A stretch of 8,955 nt of DNA from UBA668 sp049424465. GTDB taxonomy: Bacteria; Actinomycetota; Acidimicrobiia; Acidimicrobiales; Ilumatobacteraceae. The notes beneath the pieces are model-generated. The model was given only the letters and a program-made list of their open reading frames with translations, was not told the DNA's origin and ran no database searches. A program made the translations under genes and the position numbers. Positions 1 through 6,013 of this stretch are shown piece after piece (the stretch's first letter is position 1; every line of letters begins with the position of its first letter). The stretch is from contig JBMSSR010000119.1 of assembly GCA_049424465.1 (NCBI GenBank), positions 1-8,955 on the forward strand, written 5' to 3'.

Positions 1-1
1 G

Positions 2-790
2 GCCGACCTCTACGCCGACCTCACGGGCACCCCGCGTTGGAGCGAGCGCCACTCATCGTCTCGGCTGGGCAACCCGGCGGTGAAGGTGCTCTTCCGCGGC
101 GGCGTGAGTGCTGTCCCTATCGCGACATCGGTGCTGCTCGAGGCGCTCGACGTCTCGTTCGGCCGGGCGCTGGGTCTGGTCGCCATCGGCTCGCTCGTGC
201 TGCTGCAGGGAACCCTGCCCGTCCTGCTCGGCCTCAGTGTCCGTCACCGGGCCGAGCGACGCCTCCCGTTCGCCCGCTTCACGATGCCGACTTCGGTCGT
301 CGCAACGATCGTGACCTTCTTCCTGGTCGTCTGCGGTTCGTACGCCCTCGTCATCTACCGGGCGCCGCTCGAACGAATCGTGGCGGGCCTCTCGCTGGCG
401 ATGTGCCTCGGCGTGGTCTGGTGGGCGCGTCGTCACGGCGCGTTCCGCGACCGCTCGGCAGTGACGCTCGAGGTGAGTCGCGACGGGTCCCTCGACGGCT
501 ACGCGCTGGTGGGTGGGCGCACCCGCACCGTATCGACGCCCCCGGCACTCTCGCCGACGGCACGCTCGGTCGAGGTGGTCGTCGACGGGCCGCTCGTGTC
601 GCCCGTCGTGGTGCGGGCACTCTCGGGTGACGTCGTGCCCGCCCGTCTCGCCAACTGGCAGGTCGTCGCGACCGTCGACGGTCAGCAGCGCAGCATCGCG
701 ACCGGGTTCCAGATGGACGTGAGCGGCGAGGACGTCGACCTGCCGCCGGGCGTCACCGGCCCGATCACGGTGCGCTGGGCGACCGTCTGA
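2..790 (+). CDS. C-terminal part of a multi-pass membrane protein with a soluble C-terminal domain (partial, start off the left edge)
   Basis: The frame is open from the first bases of the window and gives about 262 residues before TGA. A GTG at 80 could be read as a start, but the reading frame upstream is continuous and protein-like, so the true start is probably outside the window. Hydrophobic stretches are visible at roughly fragment residues 33-50, 56-80, 95-119 and 126-142, separated by short Arg-rich loops, which suggests the last three or four membrane helices of a transporter-like protein. From about residue 150 the chain becomes soluble and rich in alternating Val/Thr/Ser, as in a beta-sandwich, and runs about 110 residues to the end. 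I do not recognise the family. The layout is compatible with a permease carrying a C-terminal extension, but no diagnostic motif is visible. Its 3' end overlaps the convergent DoxX gene by 26 bp. Confidence 0.7.
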   Translation, partial: ADLYADLTGTPRWSERHSSSRLGNPAVKVLFRGGVSAVPIATSVLLEALDVSFGRALGLVAIGSLVLLQGTLPVLLGLSVRHRAERRLPFARFTMPTSVVATIVTFFLVVCGSYALVIYRAPLERIVAGLSLAMCLGVVWWARRHGAFRDRSAVTLEVSRDGSLDGYALVGGRTRTVSTPPALSPTARSVEVVVDGPLVSPVVVRALSGDVVPARLANWQVVATVDGQQRSIATGFQMDVSGEDVDLPPGVTGPITVRWATV

Positions 791-1181
791 CCGGGGCGGC
801 GGCGTGGCGGCTGATCCGCCAGGCGAGCCAGATGAACACGAACTGGAACGGCAGTCGGCCGTATGCAACGAGTTGCTCGGCGACGGTTCGATCGCGCCAG
901 TCCCAGGCCATGTAGAGATTGGCGGGGTACACCCCGACGAACAGCGCAAGAGCGGCGAGTCCGCCGATCCGGCGCCACCGCGGGACCAACAGCATCGGGG
1001 CGATCGCCAGCTCGACGACGCCACTGGCGTACGTCCAGAAGCGCTCACCGGGCGGCAGCCACGGCGGGACGATCGCATCGAAGAAGTCGGGGTTGACGAA
1101 GTGCGCGACCCCGGCGACCCCGATGAACCCTCCGAGGACGACGGCAGCGACCGGCCACACGGATCGGTGGGTGCTGGTCAT
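765..1181 (-). CDS. DoxX-family membrane protein
   Basis: This 138-residue protein has four hydrophobic segments at about residues 10-29, 51-66, 72-91 and 110-122, the usual length and topology of small DoxX proteins. Family-like motifs are GVAHFVNPDFF followed by IVPPWLP (residues 24-43), SGVVELAIAPMLL (53-65) and a helix ending in PANLYMA (86-92). ATG at 1181 is chosen because a perfect AGGAGG lies 6 nt upstream (1188-1193) and the upstream extension of the frame is Arg-rich shadow sequence. Some DoxX relatives act in sulfur or thiol redox chemistry (thiosulfate:quinone oxidoreductase subunits; the mycobacterial complex with a rhodanese and superoxide dismutase). Most members have no known function, so a specific role here is not supported. 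The gap of 121 bp to the SHOCT-like gene upstream suggests its own promoter. Confidence 0.88.
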   Translation of the reverse strand: MTSTHRSVWPVAAVVLGGFIGVAGVAHFVNPDFFDAIVPPWLPPGERFWTYASGVVELAIAPMLLVPRWRRIGGLAALALFVGVYPANLYMAWDWRDRTVAEQLVAYGRLPFQFVFIWLAWRISRHAAAPVRRSPSAP

Positions 1182-1209
1182 TCGGTGCCTCCTGCTCGGG
1201 AACGCCGTG

Positions 1210-1215
1210 AGCCTA
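1210..1215 (-). promoter_or_regulatory. Possible -10 box for the DoxX gene
   Basis: On the minus strand TAGGCT fits TAnnnT and lies 28 nt before the DoxX ATG, leaving room for a short leader that contains AGGAGG. No convincing -35 hexamer is seen 16-18 nt upstream. It sits in the 121-bp gap after the SHOCT-like gene, where an independent promoter would be expected. Weak evidence. Confidence 0.25.
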
Positions 1216-1302
1216 TGGGTCGACGCGCCGAGCAGGGTTGTCGGCCGGCGACGTGCAGGCGTCGTCGATGTGCACGCCAGCGTCACCGCTGACGGTGGTC
1301 GG

Positions 1303-1551
1303 TCAGACCGACAACTGGGCGACGAGTTCGGCCTTTGCGGCCTCGAAGTCCTCGAACGCGATGCGGCCGTCGGTGTGCGCCTCGTGCAGCGCGGCCAGCG
1401 CGGCGAGGACTTCCTCCTGCGGCCGCGTGGGCGTCGAGCCCTCGTCGTCGCCGGCGTCGCTGCGGCGGATCTCGCGTCGTTCGCGCTTGATCTCGGCCTT
1501 CTCCTTCTTCGCCTTCTCGCGCTCTCGCTTGGCAAAGCTGCCGCTGCTCAT
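1303..1551 (-). CDS. Small SHOCT-like protein with a charged N-terminal helix
   Basis: This 82-residue protein has two parts. Residues 7-30 are almost entirely Lys, Arg, Glu and Ala and should form one long charged helix. After an Asp/Gly/Ser/Pro linker (31-44), residues 46-80 resemble a SHOCT domain: two short amphipathic helices around DGRIAFEDFEAAKAELV, matching the family pattern of G-x-I-x-x-x-E-F-E-x-x-K-x-x-L. SHOCT domains occur at the ends of many bacterial proteins and are thought to mediate oligomerisation or membrane-associated assembly; this protein has no other domain and no membrane segment. ATG at 1551 is supported by GAGGTGG 4 nt upstream. It lies 34 bp after the 90-residue gene, so the two are probably cotranscribed. 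The basic helix could bind nucleic acid or acidic lipid, but that is a guess. Confidence 0.8.
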   Translation of the reverse strand: MSSGSFAKREREKAKKEKAEIKRERREIRRSDAGDDEGSTPTRPQEEVLAALAALHEAHTDGRIAFEDFEAAKAELVAQLSV

Positions 1552-1585
1552 TCGTCCACCTCGTCCCGGGTCGTCGTGTGATCGA

Positions 1586-1858
1586 TCACTTCGGCATGCA
1601 CCGCCCGATGGCGACCATCGGGTCGCGGTTGTCGTCGCCGGGGGTGGTGAGCGACGTCTGGAAGAGCGTGAGCGCCGTGAGGCGGCCAGTGGCGTCCAGC
1701 TCGGCCTTCATGATCTTCGCGATCGAGACGGCGAGATCGGGCCGGTCGACGACGATGGCGTGCGCCAGGGTCTCGCTGTCGGTCCGTTCGTGGGCGGGAT
1801 TGTCCGACAACCAGTCGAGCGTCGGCAGCTTTGCGGTGGCCTTCTTCTTCGTGGGCAT
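1586..1858 (-). CDS. Small protein of unknown function (90 residues)
   Basis: I do not recognise this protein. It begins with a Lys-rich tail (MPTKKKATAK), followed by a compact, mostly helical body. Residues 28-57 look like two helices joined at DRPD, and a Thr/Leu-rich helix at 59-70 precedes a polar loop (TTPGDDNRDP, 71-80). It ends in AIGRCMPK with a single Cys at 87. No signal peptide, membrane helix or known catalytic motif is visible. The start at 1858 is supported by AAGGGGG 4 nt upstream. It sits 61 bp downstream of the cold-shock gene and 34 bp upstream of the SHOCT-like gene, all leftward, so it may be part of a short operon. The balanced composition and the strong ribosome site argue that it is a real gene rather than an overlap artefact. 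Confidence 0.7.
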   Translation of the reverse strand: MPTKKKATAKLPTLDWLSDNPAHERTDSETLAHAIVVDRPDLAVSIAKIMKAELDATGRLTALTLFQTSLTTPGDDNRDPMVAIGRCMPK

Positions 1859-1919
1859 CGAGCCCCCTTCGGGTGCGTGACGGGGACGGTGGTCCGCCTG
1901 TCGGTGTCGGTCGGTCCGG

Positions 1920-2117
1920 TCAGATCGGGCGGACGTTGCGTGCTTCGTCGCCGCGGCGACCGGTGCCGATCTCGAACTCGACGGCCTGGCCGTCGGCGAG
2001 GTCGCCGTTCGCGGTGGGGTGGAGGTTGGAGAAGTGGACGAAAAGGTCTTCGCCCTTCTCGCGCACGATGAATCCGAACCCGCGGGTGGAATCGAAAAAC
2101 TTCACGGTGCCTTGCAT
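1920..2117 (-). CDS. cspA: Cold-shock domain protein (CspA family)
   Basis: This 65-residue protein is a single cold-shock domain, a five-strand OB-fold that binds single-stranded RNA and DNA in the cytoplasm and acts as an RNA chaperone. It begins MQGTVKFFD, carries the RNP1 motif RGFGFI (residues 12-17) and the RNP2-type motif DLFVHFSNL (24-32), and ends with the usual strand containing VEFEIGTGRRGDEARNV. Length and motif order match the family. ATG at 2117 is fixed by AAGGAG (2123-2128) 5 nt upstream; longer versions of the frame add non-homologous Arg-rich sequence. It is the first of four leftward genes. Whether it is cold-induced or constitutive cannot be told from the sequence, since many actinobacterial Csp proteins are constitutive. 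The symbol denotes the family, not orthology to E. coli cspA. Confidence 0.95.
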   Translation of the reverse strand: MQGTVKFFDSTRGFGFIVREKGEDLFVHFSNLHPTANGDLADGQAVEFEIGTGRRGDEARNVRPI

Positions 2118-2424
2118 GGTGACTCCTTCAGAGTGCTGGCGTGCAGTGTCGCCTCGGGCGTCCACCGGTAGTCGGTGTGGCACATCGGCCGAGTGGGGGA
2201 CGTGACAACTGCATTCGGGTCTGATGCGAACACAGCGGTCCTTCCCGTCGTCGATCCGATGCGGCAATCAAGACGACGAGACCACTGCACACGACGGCGG
2301 AACGGCCGTCTTGGTGGAGCACCCTACCGGCTCGTGCTGCGATCCGTGGGTGGCCGATGGACACCATTCGGTCACACCGCTCCGCATGCAACGGCGGCGA
2401 CAGGGGCCGGGCCTGTTGGTCTCG
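2118..2424. other. 307-bp intergenic region upstream of the cold-shock gene
   Basis: No convincing gene is seen. The region separates the reductase-rhodanese stop from the cold-shock start, both leftward, and should hold the cold-shock promoter and leader. A TAGGGT box on the minus strand (2321-2326) and TTGTCA within 2200-2215 are visible, but neither pairs with a good partner hexamer. A 5-bp inverted repeat ACAGG/CCTGT with a 7-nt loop (2400-2416), directly after the reductase stop, is a weak terminator candidate. Cold-shock genes often have long structured leaders, but no conserved cold box was recognised. Confidence 0.4.
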
Positions 2425-4074
2425 TCAGGGTCGCCGGCGGGCCGTGCTCCATGCGCGCCACGTGCGGTAGCCGCCGTCGAGGTTGCGTGCGGTGAGGCCG
2501 AGCTCGTGCAGCAGCGACGTCGCGGTGTGGCCGCGTTGGCCAACCTCGCAGTAGACGAGGAACGGCCCGTTGCCGAGCGTCGCGACACGGTCGCGAAGGT
2601 CGTCGACCGGCGTGGACAGCGAACCGGGGATGTGGCCTGCGTCGTGCTCCGCCGACGTCCGGACGTCGAGCGTCGTCCACCCGCTCGTCATCAGCTCGTC
2701 GACCTCCGCGGCCTGCACCACATCGCACTCACCCGAGAGCACGTTCTCGGCCATGTAGCCGAGCATGTTGACCGGGTCCTTCGCCGACGAGAACGGTGGC
2801 GCATACGCAAGTTCGAGGTCGGCGAGCTCGGGCGCTGTGATGCCGGCAGTCATTGCGGTGGCGAGCACGTCGATGCGCTTGTCGACTCCACTGCCGCCCA
2901 CGCCCTGCGCGCCGAGGATCTCCCCGGTCGAGGCGTCGAACAGCAGCTTGAGCGACATCTGTTCGGCGCCGGGGTAGTAGCCGGCATGGTTCATCGGATG
3001 CGAGTGCACGATCCGGAACGATCGCCCAGCGGCGCGAAGTCTGCGCTCGTTCCAGCCGGTCATCGCCGCAGTGAGGCCGAACACCTTGACGATCGCAGTG
3101 CCGAGCGACGGCGCCGATCGAACCGCAAGCCCTGCGATGTGGTCGGCCACCCGACGGCCCTGGCGGTTGGCCACATTGGCGAGCGCGATGAGGCTGCTGG
3201 CACCGCTGACGGCATCGACCTTCTCGACCGCGTCACCGACGGCGTAGATGTCGGGGTTGCTGGTACGGCCCACCTCGTCGATGGCGATACCGCCGTTGGG
3301 TCCGATGTCGAGCGCAGCCATCTGGGCAAGTCGGGTATCTGGGCGTACGCCGATCGAGCCCACCACCAGTTCGGCGGCGAGCCGCCTGCCGTCCGCGAGC
3401 ACGACCTCGGTCTCAGAGATCTCCGCAACTCCGGTGCCGGTGACGACCGTGACGCCGTTGGCGGCGAGTTCCTGCTCGACTCGGATGGCGAGTTCCTCGT
3501 CGAGCGGCGTGAGCACCTGTGGGGCCGCCTCGACGAGTGTGACGTCGATGCCGGCGTGGCGGAGGTTCTCGGCGGTCTCGAGGCCGATGAAACCGCCGCC
3601 AATCACCACGGCGGTGGCCGGTCGCGCGGCGACGTCGTTGAACAGGCGAGCGGCATCCTCGACCGTGCGCAGGACGCGCACGCGGTCGAAGCCCGTGATC
3701 GGGGGCCTCACCGGAAGTGCCCCAGGGCTGAGCACGAGCTTGTCGTACGGGATCGTCCGCTCGCTTCCTGCTCCGCTGCGTACGGTGCACGTGTGGGCCG
3801 CCGCGTCGATCGCGACAACCTCGCTCTCGACGTGCACGTCCAGACGGAACCGGTCGTGCAGTCGCTCGGGCGTCTGCAGCAGCAGGTCGCTCTCGTGCTC
3901 GATGACGCCACCGACGAAGTACGGAAGTCCGCAGTTGGCGTAGGACACGTGGCCCGACTTCTCGAGCACGGTGATCTGGGCGTGCTCGTCGAGCCGGCGG
4001 AGGCGGGTGGCAGTCGACATGCCGCCGGCGACCCCGCCGACGATGACGACCCGTAATGCGGACGGTGTGCTCAT
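2425..4074 (-). CDS. FAD-dependent CoA-disulfide/CoA-persulfide reductase fused to a rhodanese domain
   Basis: This 549-residue cytoplasmic flavoenzyme has the layout of CoADR-Rhd proteins. The N-terminal FAD-binding motif is VVIVGGVAGGMSTATRLRR (residues 9-27). The single redox Cys48 sits in YANCGLPYFVGG. The NAD(P)H-binding motif VIGGGFIGLETAENL spans 157-171, and the second FAD motif IYAVGDAVE spans 276-284. A dimerisation domain follows with the family motifs HAGYYPGAEQ (363-372) and YAPPFSSAKDPVNM (424-437), whose tyrosines are conserved in CoA-disulfide reductases. Residues about 452-545 are a rhodanese domain with LDVR (469-472), GHIPGS (480-485) and the active-site loop CEVGQR with Cys509. 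Family members reduce CoA disulfide or CoA/other low-molecular-weight persulfides using NAD(P)H, with the rhodanese Cys relaying sulfane sulfur. The start has no Shine-Dalgarno site; a -10 box lies 6 nt upstream, so the mRNA may be leaderless. The operator at 4083-4100 implies repressor control. NADH oxidase annotation is the common alternative. Confidence 0.93.
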   Translation of the reverse strand: MSTPSALRVVIVGGVAGGMSTATRLRRLDEHAQITVLEKSGHVSYANCGLPYFVGGVIEHESDLLLQTPERLHDRFRLDVHVESEVVAIDAAAHTCTVRSGAGSERTIPYDKLVLSPGALPVRPPITGFDRVRVLRTVEDAARLFNDVAARPATAVVIGGGFIGLETAENLRHAGIDVTLVEAAPQVLTPLDEELAIRVEQELAANGVTVVTGTGVAEISETEVVLADGRRLAAELVVGSIGVRPDTRLAQMAALDIGPNGGIAIDEVGRTSNPDIYAVGDAVEKVDAVSGASSLIALANVANRQGRRVADHIAGLAVRSAPSLGTAIVKVFGLTAAMTGWNERRLRAAGRSFRIVHSHPMNHAGYYPGAEQMSLKLLFDASTGEILGAQGVGGSGVDKRIDVLATAMTAGITAPELADLELAYAPPFSSAKDPVNMLGYMAENVLSGECDVVQAAEVDELMTSGWTTLDVRTSAEHDAGHIPGSLSTPVDDLRDRVATLGNGPFLVYCEVGQRGHTATSLLHELGLTARNLDGGYRTWRAWSTARRRP

Positions 4075-4080
4075 GGGGAC

Positions 4081-4086
4081 ACTATA
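4081..4086 (-). promoter_or_regulatory. -10 box of a probable leaderless promoter for the reductase-rhodanese gene
   Basis: On the minus strand TATAGT (5 of 6 match to TATAAT) is followed by 6 nt and then the ATG at 4074, which puts the expected transcription start at or next to the start codon. There is no Shine-Dalgarno sequence in the remaining bases. The box overlaps one end of the palindromic operator, so a bound repressor would exclude RNA polymerase. The -35 region is poor. Confidence 0.6.
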
Positions 4087-4100
4087 CCCCTAGGGGTATA
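4083..4100. promoter_or_regulatory. CsoR/CstR-type operator palindrome
   Basis: TATACCCCTAGGGGTATA is a perfect 18-bp inverted repeat. The A/T-flanked run of C then G is the hallmark of operators bound by tetrameric CsoR-family repressors, which include copper sensors (CsoR), nickel/cobalt sensors (RcnR) and persulfide sensors (CstR). The downstream gene encodes a CoA-persulfide-type reductase with a rhodanese domain, a known class of CstR target, so a persulfide-sensing CstR-like repressor is the most likely ligand. No regulator gene is in the window, so it must act from elsewhere. The site lies 8-25 bp upstream of the reductase ATG and overlaps its -10 box. Its other edge gives TATAAA on the plus strand, which could serve a divergent promoter. 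Confidence 0.8.
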
Positions 4101-4102
4101 AA

Positions 4103-4301
4103 CTCGACGGGCCGATCGGGGGACGCGCGCCGCCGATCGACCCGGGGAGTCGGACGGGACCGGCGCGGGCCTTCGGCTCGCTGGCCACGGGCCTGTCGCG
4201 GTGCCGCTCGATGGTCTGCTAAACCAGCCACAGTTCGGGGCGCTCGATGGGGGTCGGGCGGTCATCGGGCTGCTCAATCCACTTACTCAGAGGGGGGTTC
4301 C
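4103..4301 (+). other. Structured 5' leader of the permease gene, no recognised riboswitch
   Basis: This stretch between the operator and the permease holds no gene. Two hairpins can be drawn. One pairs CGATCGG (4113-4119) with CCGATCG (4133-4139), 7 bp with a 13-nt loop. The other pairs GCGGGCC (4165-4171) with GGCTCGC (4175-4181), 7 bp including one G-U around a UUC loop. If transcription starts near the operator, the leader is about 190 nt long. I compared it by eye with what I know of the c-di-AMP and guanidine riboswitches and saw no match. In DNA of this GC content such hairpins can arise by chance. Confidence 0.3.
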
Positions 4302-5900
4302 ATGGATCACACCGTGGACGAGGACCGCGAGCACCTGCACTCACTCGGCTACGCGCAAGAACTGAAGCGTGGCATGGGGACGTTCAGCAACTTCGCGATC
4401 AGTTTCTCGATCATCTCGATCCTTGCTGGTGGCTTCACCAGCTACTGGATCGGCGTCACGTTCGGAGGGCCGCTGGTCGTCACCGTCGGCTGGCTCATCG
4501 GCGGCGTGATGGCTCTGCTCGTCGGCATGTCGATGGGCGAGATCTGTGCGGCGTACCCGACCGCCGGAGGTCTGTACTTCTGGTCAGCAAAGCTTGCCCG
4601 GAAGAACGGCGCCCTCTGGAGCTGGTTCACCGGCTGGTTCAACTTCATCGGTCAGATCGGCGTCATCGCCAGTGTCGACTACGCCCTCGCCAACTATGTC
4701 GTGGCCTTCATCAACCTGTACTCGAAGGATCCCGACGCGCCGGTGATCACGCCGACCGCCTCGCACCTGTTCCTCGTGTTCCTCGCACTGCTGCTGGCAC
4801 ACGGCCTGCTGAACACGTTCGGTGTGAAGATGGTCAAGTTCCTCGGTGACGTCAGCGTGTGGTGGCACGTCGTCGGCGTGCTGATCATCTTCGTGATCCT
4901 CTTTGCCGGACCCGATCAGCACCAGAGCCTCAGCTACCTGTTCGAGTACCAGAACAACAGCGCGTGGTCGGGCGGCATCAGCACGCTCTACGTGTTCTTC
5001 CTCGGGTTCCTGCTGGCGCAGTACACCATCACCGGATTCGATGCGTCGGCACACGTCTCGGAGGAGACCAGAGGTGCCCGCACCAGTGCGCCGAAGGCCA
5101 TCGTGCGGTCGATCTGGATCTCGGCCATCGCGGCACTCGTGCTGAACGTCGCCTTCCTGCTGGCGACGCCGGACGACCTGGCAAAGGTCGATGCGAGCAT
5201 CTATGGCATCACGTTCCCGGTCGTCATCTTCGCGACGGTGCTCGGGTCGTTCGCCGCGAAGCTCCTCGTCCTCATCACCGTGGTCGGGCAGTTCTTCTGC
5301 GGCATGGCATCGGTCACGGCCAACAGTCGAATGATCTACGCCTTCAGCCGAGACGGAGGGCTGCCCGGCTCGAACCTGTGGCACAAGATCAACCCCAAGA
5401 CCCGCACGCCAACGAATGCCGTGTGGCTGGGTGTGGGCGTGTCGGCAGTGACCGGCGCGCTGTCGCTGCTGCAGCACAACGGTGTGTCGACGGCGTTCTT
5501 CGCCCTCACCGGCATCTGCGTCGTCGGCCTCTACATCAGCTACGTCATCCCGGTCTTCCTGCGGCTGCGCAACCCTGACTTCCAGCAGGGCCCGTGGAAC
5601 CTGAAGGGCTACAGCAAGCTCGTCGGCTGGATCGCCGTCGCGTGGGTGGTCTTCATCAGCGTCCTCTTCTTCGCGCCGCTGTTCCCGCAGTGGAAGTGGT
5701 GGGATGCCGACCAGGTCAACTCGGCCAACTTCGCCGGGCCACTCATCTTCCTCTCGTTCGTCTTCGTCGGTGGCTGGTGGGCGCTGTCGGCAAAGAAGTG
5801 GTTCAAGGGGCCGAAGGTGCAGGGCTCGAAGGAAGAACTCATGGCCATCGAGCGCGAGCTCGACGCCCTCGAGCACGGCGGCATTCCGCAGAACACCTGA
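4302..5900 (+). CDS. Amino acid permease, APC superfamily (ACT/GABA-permease-like)
   Basis: This 532-residue integral membrane protein imports or exchanges an amino acid or amine, probably coupled to an ion gradient. About twelve hydrophobic segments are visible, the first two at roughly residues 31-50 and 56-79. APC hallmarks are the broken first helix with SFSIISILAGGF (34-45), a Pro-Thr-Ala-Gly-Gly turn before LYFWSAKL (86-98), GFDASAHVSEET (245-256) and SRMIYAFSRDGGLPG (342-356). These resemble the amino acid/choline transporter branch that includes GABA and basic amino-acid permeases. The soluble C-terminus (505-532) has a Glu-rich helix. The N-terminal motif LGYAQELKRGMGTFSNF (15-31) is typical of the branch and fixes the start at 4302, where AGGGGGG lies 4 nt upstream; the longer in-frame extension is not protein-like. 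Substrate cannot be deduced. It diverges from the reductase gene across the CsoR-type operator. Confidence 0.93.
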   Translation: MDHTVDEDREHLHSLGYAQELKRGMGTFSNFAISFSIISILAGGFTSYWIGVTFGGPLVVTVGWLIGGVMALLVGMSMGEICAAYPTAGGLYFWSAKLARKNGALWSWFTGWFNFIGQIGVIASVDYALANYVVAFINLYSKDPDAPVITPTASHLFLVFLALLLAHGLLNTFGVKMVKFLGDVSVWWHVVGVLIIFVILFAGPDQHQSLSYLFEYQNNSAWSGGISTLYVFFLGFLLAQYTITGFDASAHVSEETRGARTSAPKAIVRSIWISAIAALVLNVAFLLATPDDLAKVDASIYGITFPVVIFATVLGSFAAKLLVLITVVGQFFCGMASVTANSRMIYAFSRDGGLPGSNLWHKINPKTRTPTNAVWLGVGVSAVTGALSLLQHNGVSTAFFALTGICVVGLYISYVIPVFLRLRNPDFQQGPWNLKGYSKLVGWIAVAWVVFISVLFFAPLFPQWKWWDADQVNSANFAGPLIFLSFVFVGGWWALSAKKWFKGPKVQGSKEELMAIERELDALEHGGIPQNT

Positions 5901-5905
5901 GCGAC

Positions 5906-5932
5906 GTCGGCCGCGGTCGACGCCGCGCCGAC
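5906..5932 (+). terminator. Hairpin just after the permease stop codon
   Basis: GTCGG (5906-5910) pairs with CCGAC (5928-5932), and after a bulged C, CGCGG (5912-5916) pairs with CCGCG (5923-5927) around a 6-nt loop. It begins 5 nt after the stop. There is no U run, so it would be an actinobacterial-type terminator or an mRNA 3' stabiliser. Confidence 0.4.
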
Positions 5933-5947
5933 CGGACACCCCACTGA

Positions 5948-5992
5948 GCCGGGGCACCCGCGATGCGACCATCGCACGCGTGGTGCTCCGGC
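5948..5992 (+). terminator. Long hairpin between permease and monooxygenase
   Basis: The outer stem pairs GCCGGGGCACC (5948-5958) with GGTGCTCCGGC (5982-5992) through 11 pairs, one of them G-U. It continues through CGCG/CGCG (5959-5962 with 5977-5980) and TGCGA/TCGCA (5964-5968 with 5972-5976) to a CCA loop. In all there are 20 pairs with single unpaired bases at 5963 and 5981. The G-U pair makes it more stable as plus-strand RNA, consistent with a terminator for the permease transcript, although no U tract follows. It ends 21 nt before the next start codon. Confidence 0.55.
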
Positions 5993-6001
5993 GCAGCGGG
6001 A

Positions 6002-6007
6002 TACGGT
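6002..6007 (+). promoter_or_regulatory. -10 box of a probable leaderless promoter for the flavin monooxygenase
   Basis: TACGGT fits TAnnnT and is followed by exactly 6 nt and the ATG at 6014, the same spacing as at the reductase and acetyltransferase genes. No Shine-Dalgarno site is present. No good -35 is visible; the expected position lies within the right arm of the long hairpin. Confidence 0.45.
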
Positions 6008-6013
6008 GCTGGC

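Noticed and set aside
53..1078. A 341-codon minus-strand frame across the membrane protein and DoxX genes
   Set aside because: It has low-complexity Arg/Asp/His composition and lies over two better-supported genes in other frames.
1900..1919. Short TCGGT repeats downstream of the cold-shock gene
   Set aside because: Three imperfect copies within about 20 bases are too few and too short to support a repeat element in GC-rich DNA.
2224..4056. A 610-codon open frame on the plus strand, opposite the reductase-rhodanese gene
   Set aside because: It is an antisense shadow: the minus-strand product has complete FAD, NAD and rhodanese motifs, whereas this translation is Arg/Asp/His-rich with no domain.
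4103..4301. A known riboswitch (c-di-AMP or guanidine type) before the permease
   Set aside because: The conserved cores of these classes as I know them were not found; only generic GC-rich hairpins are present.
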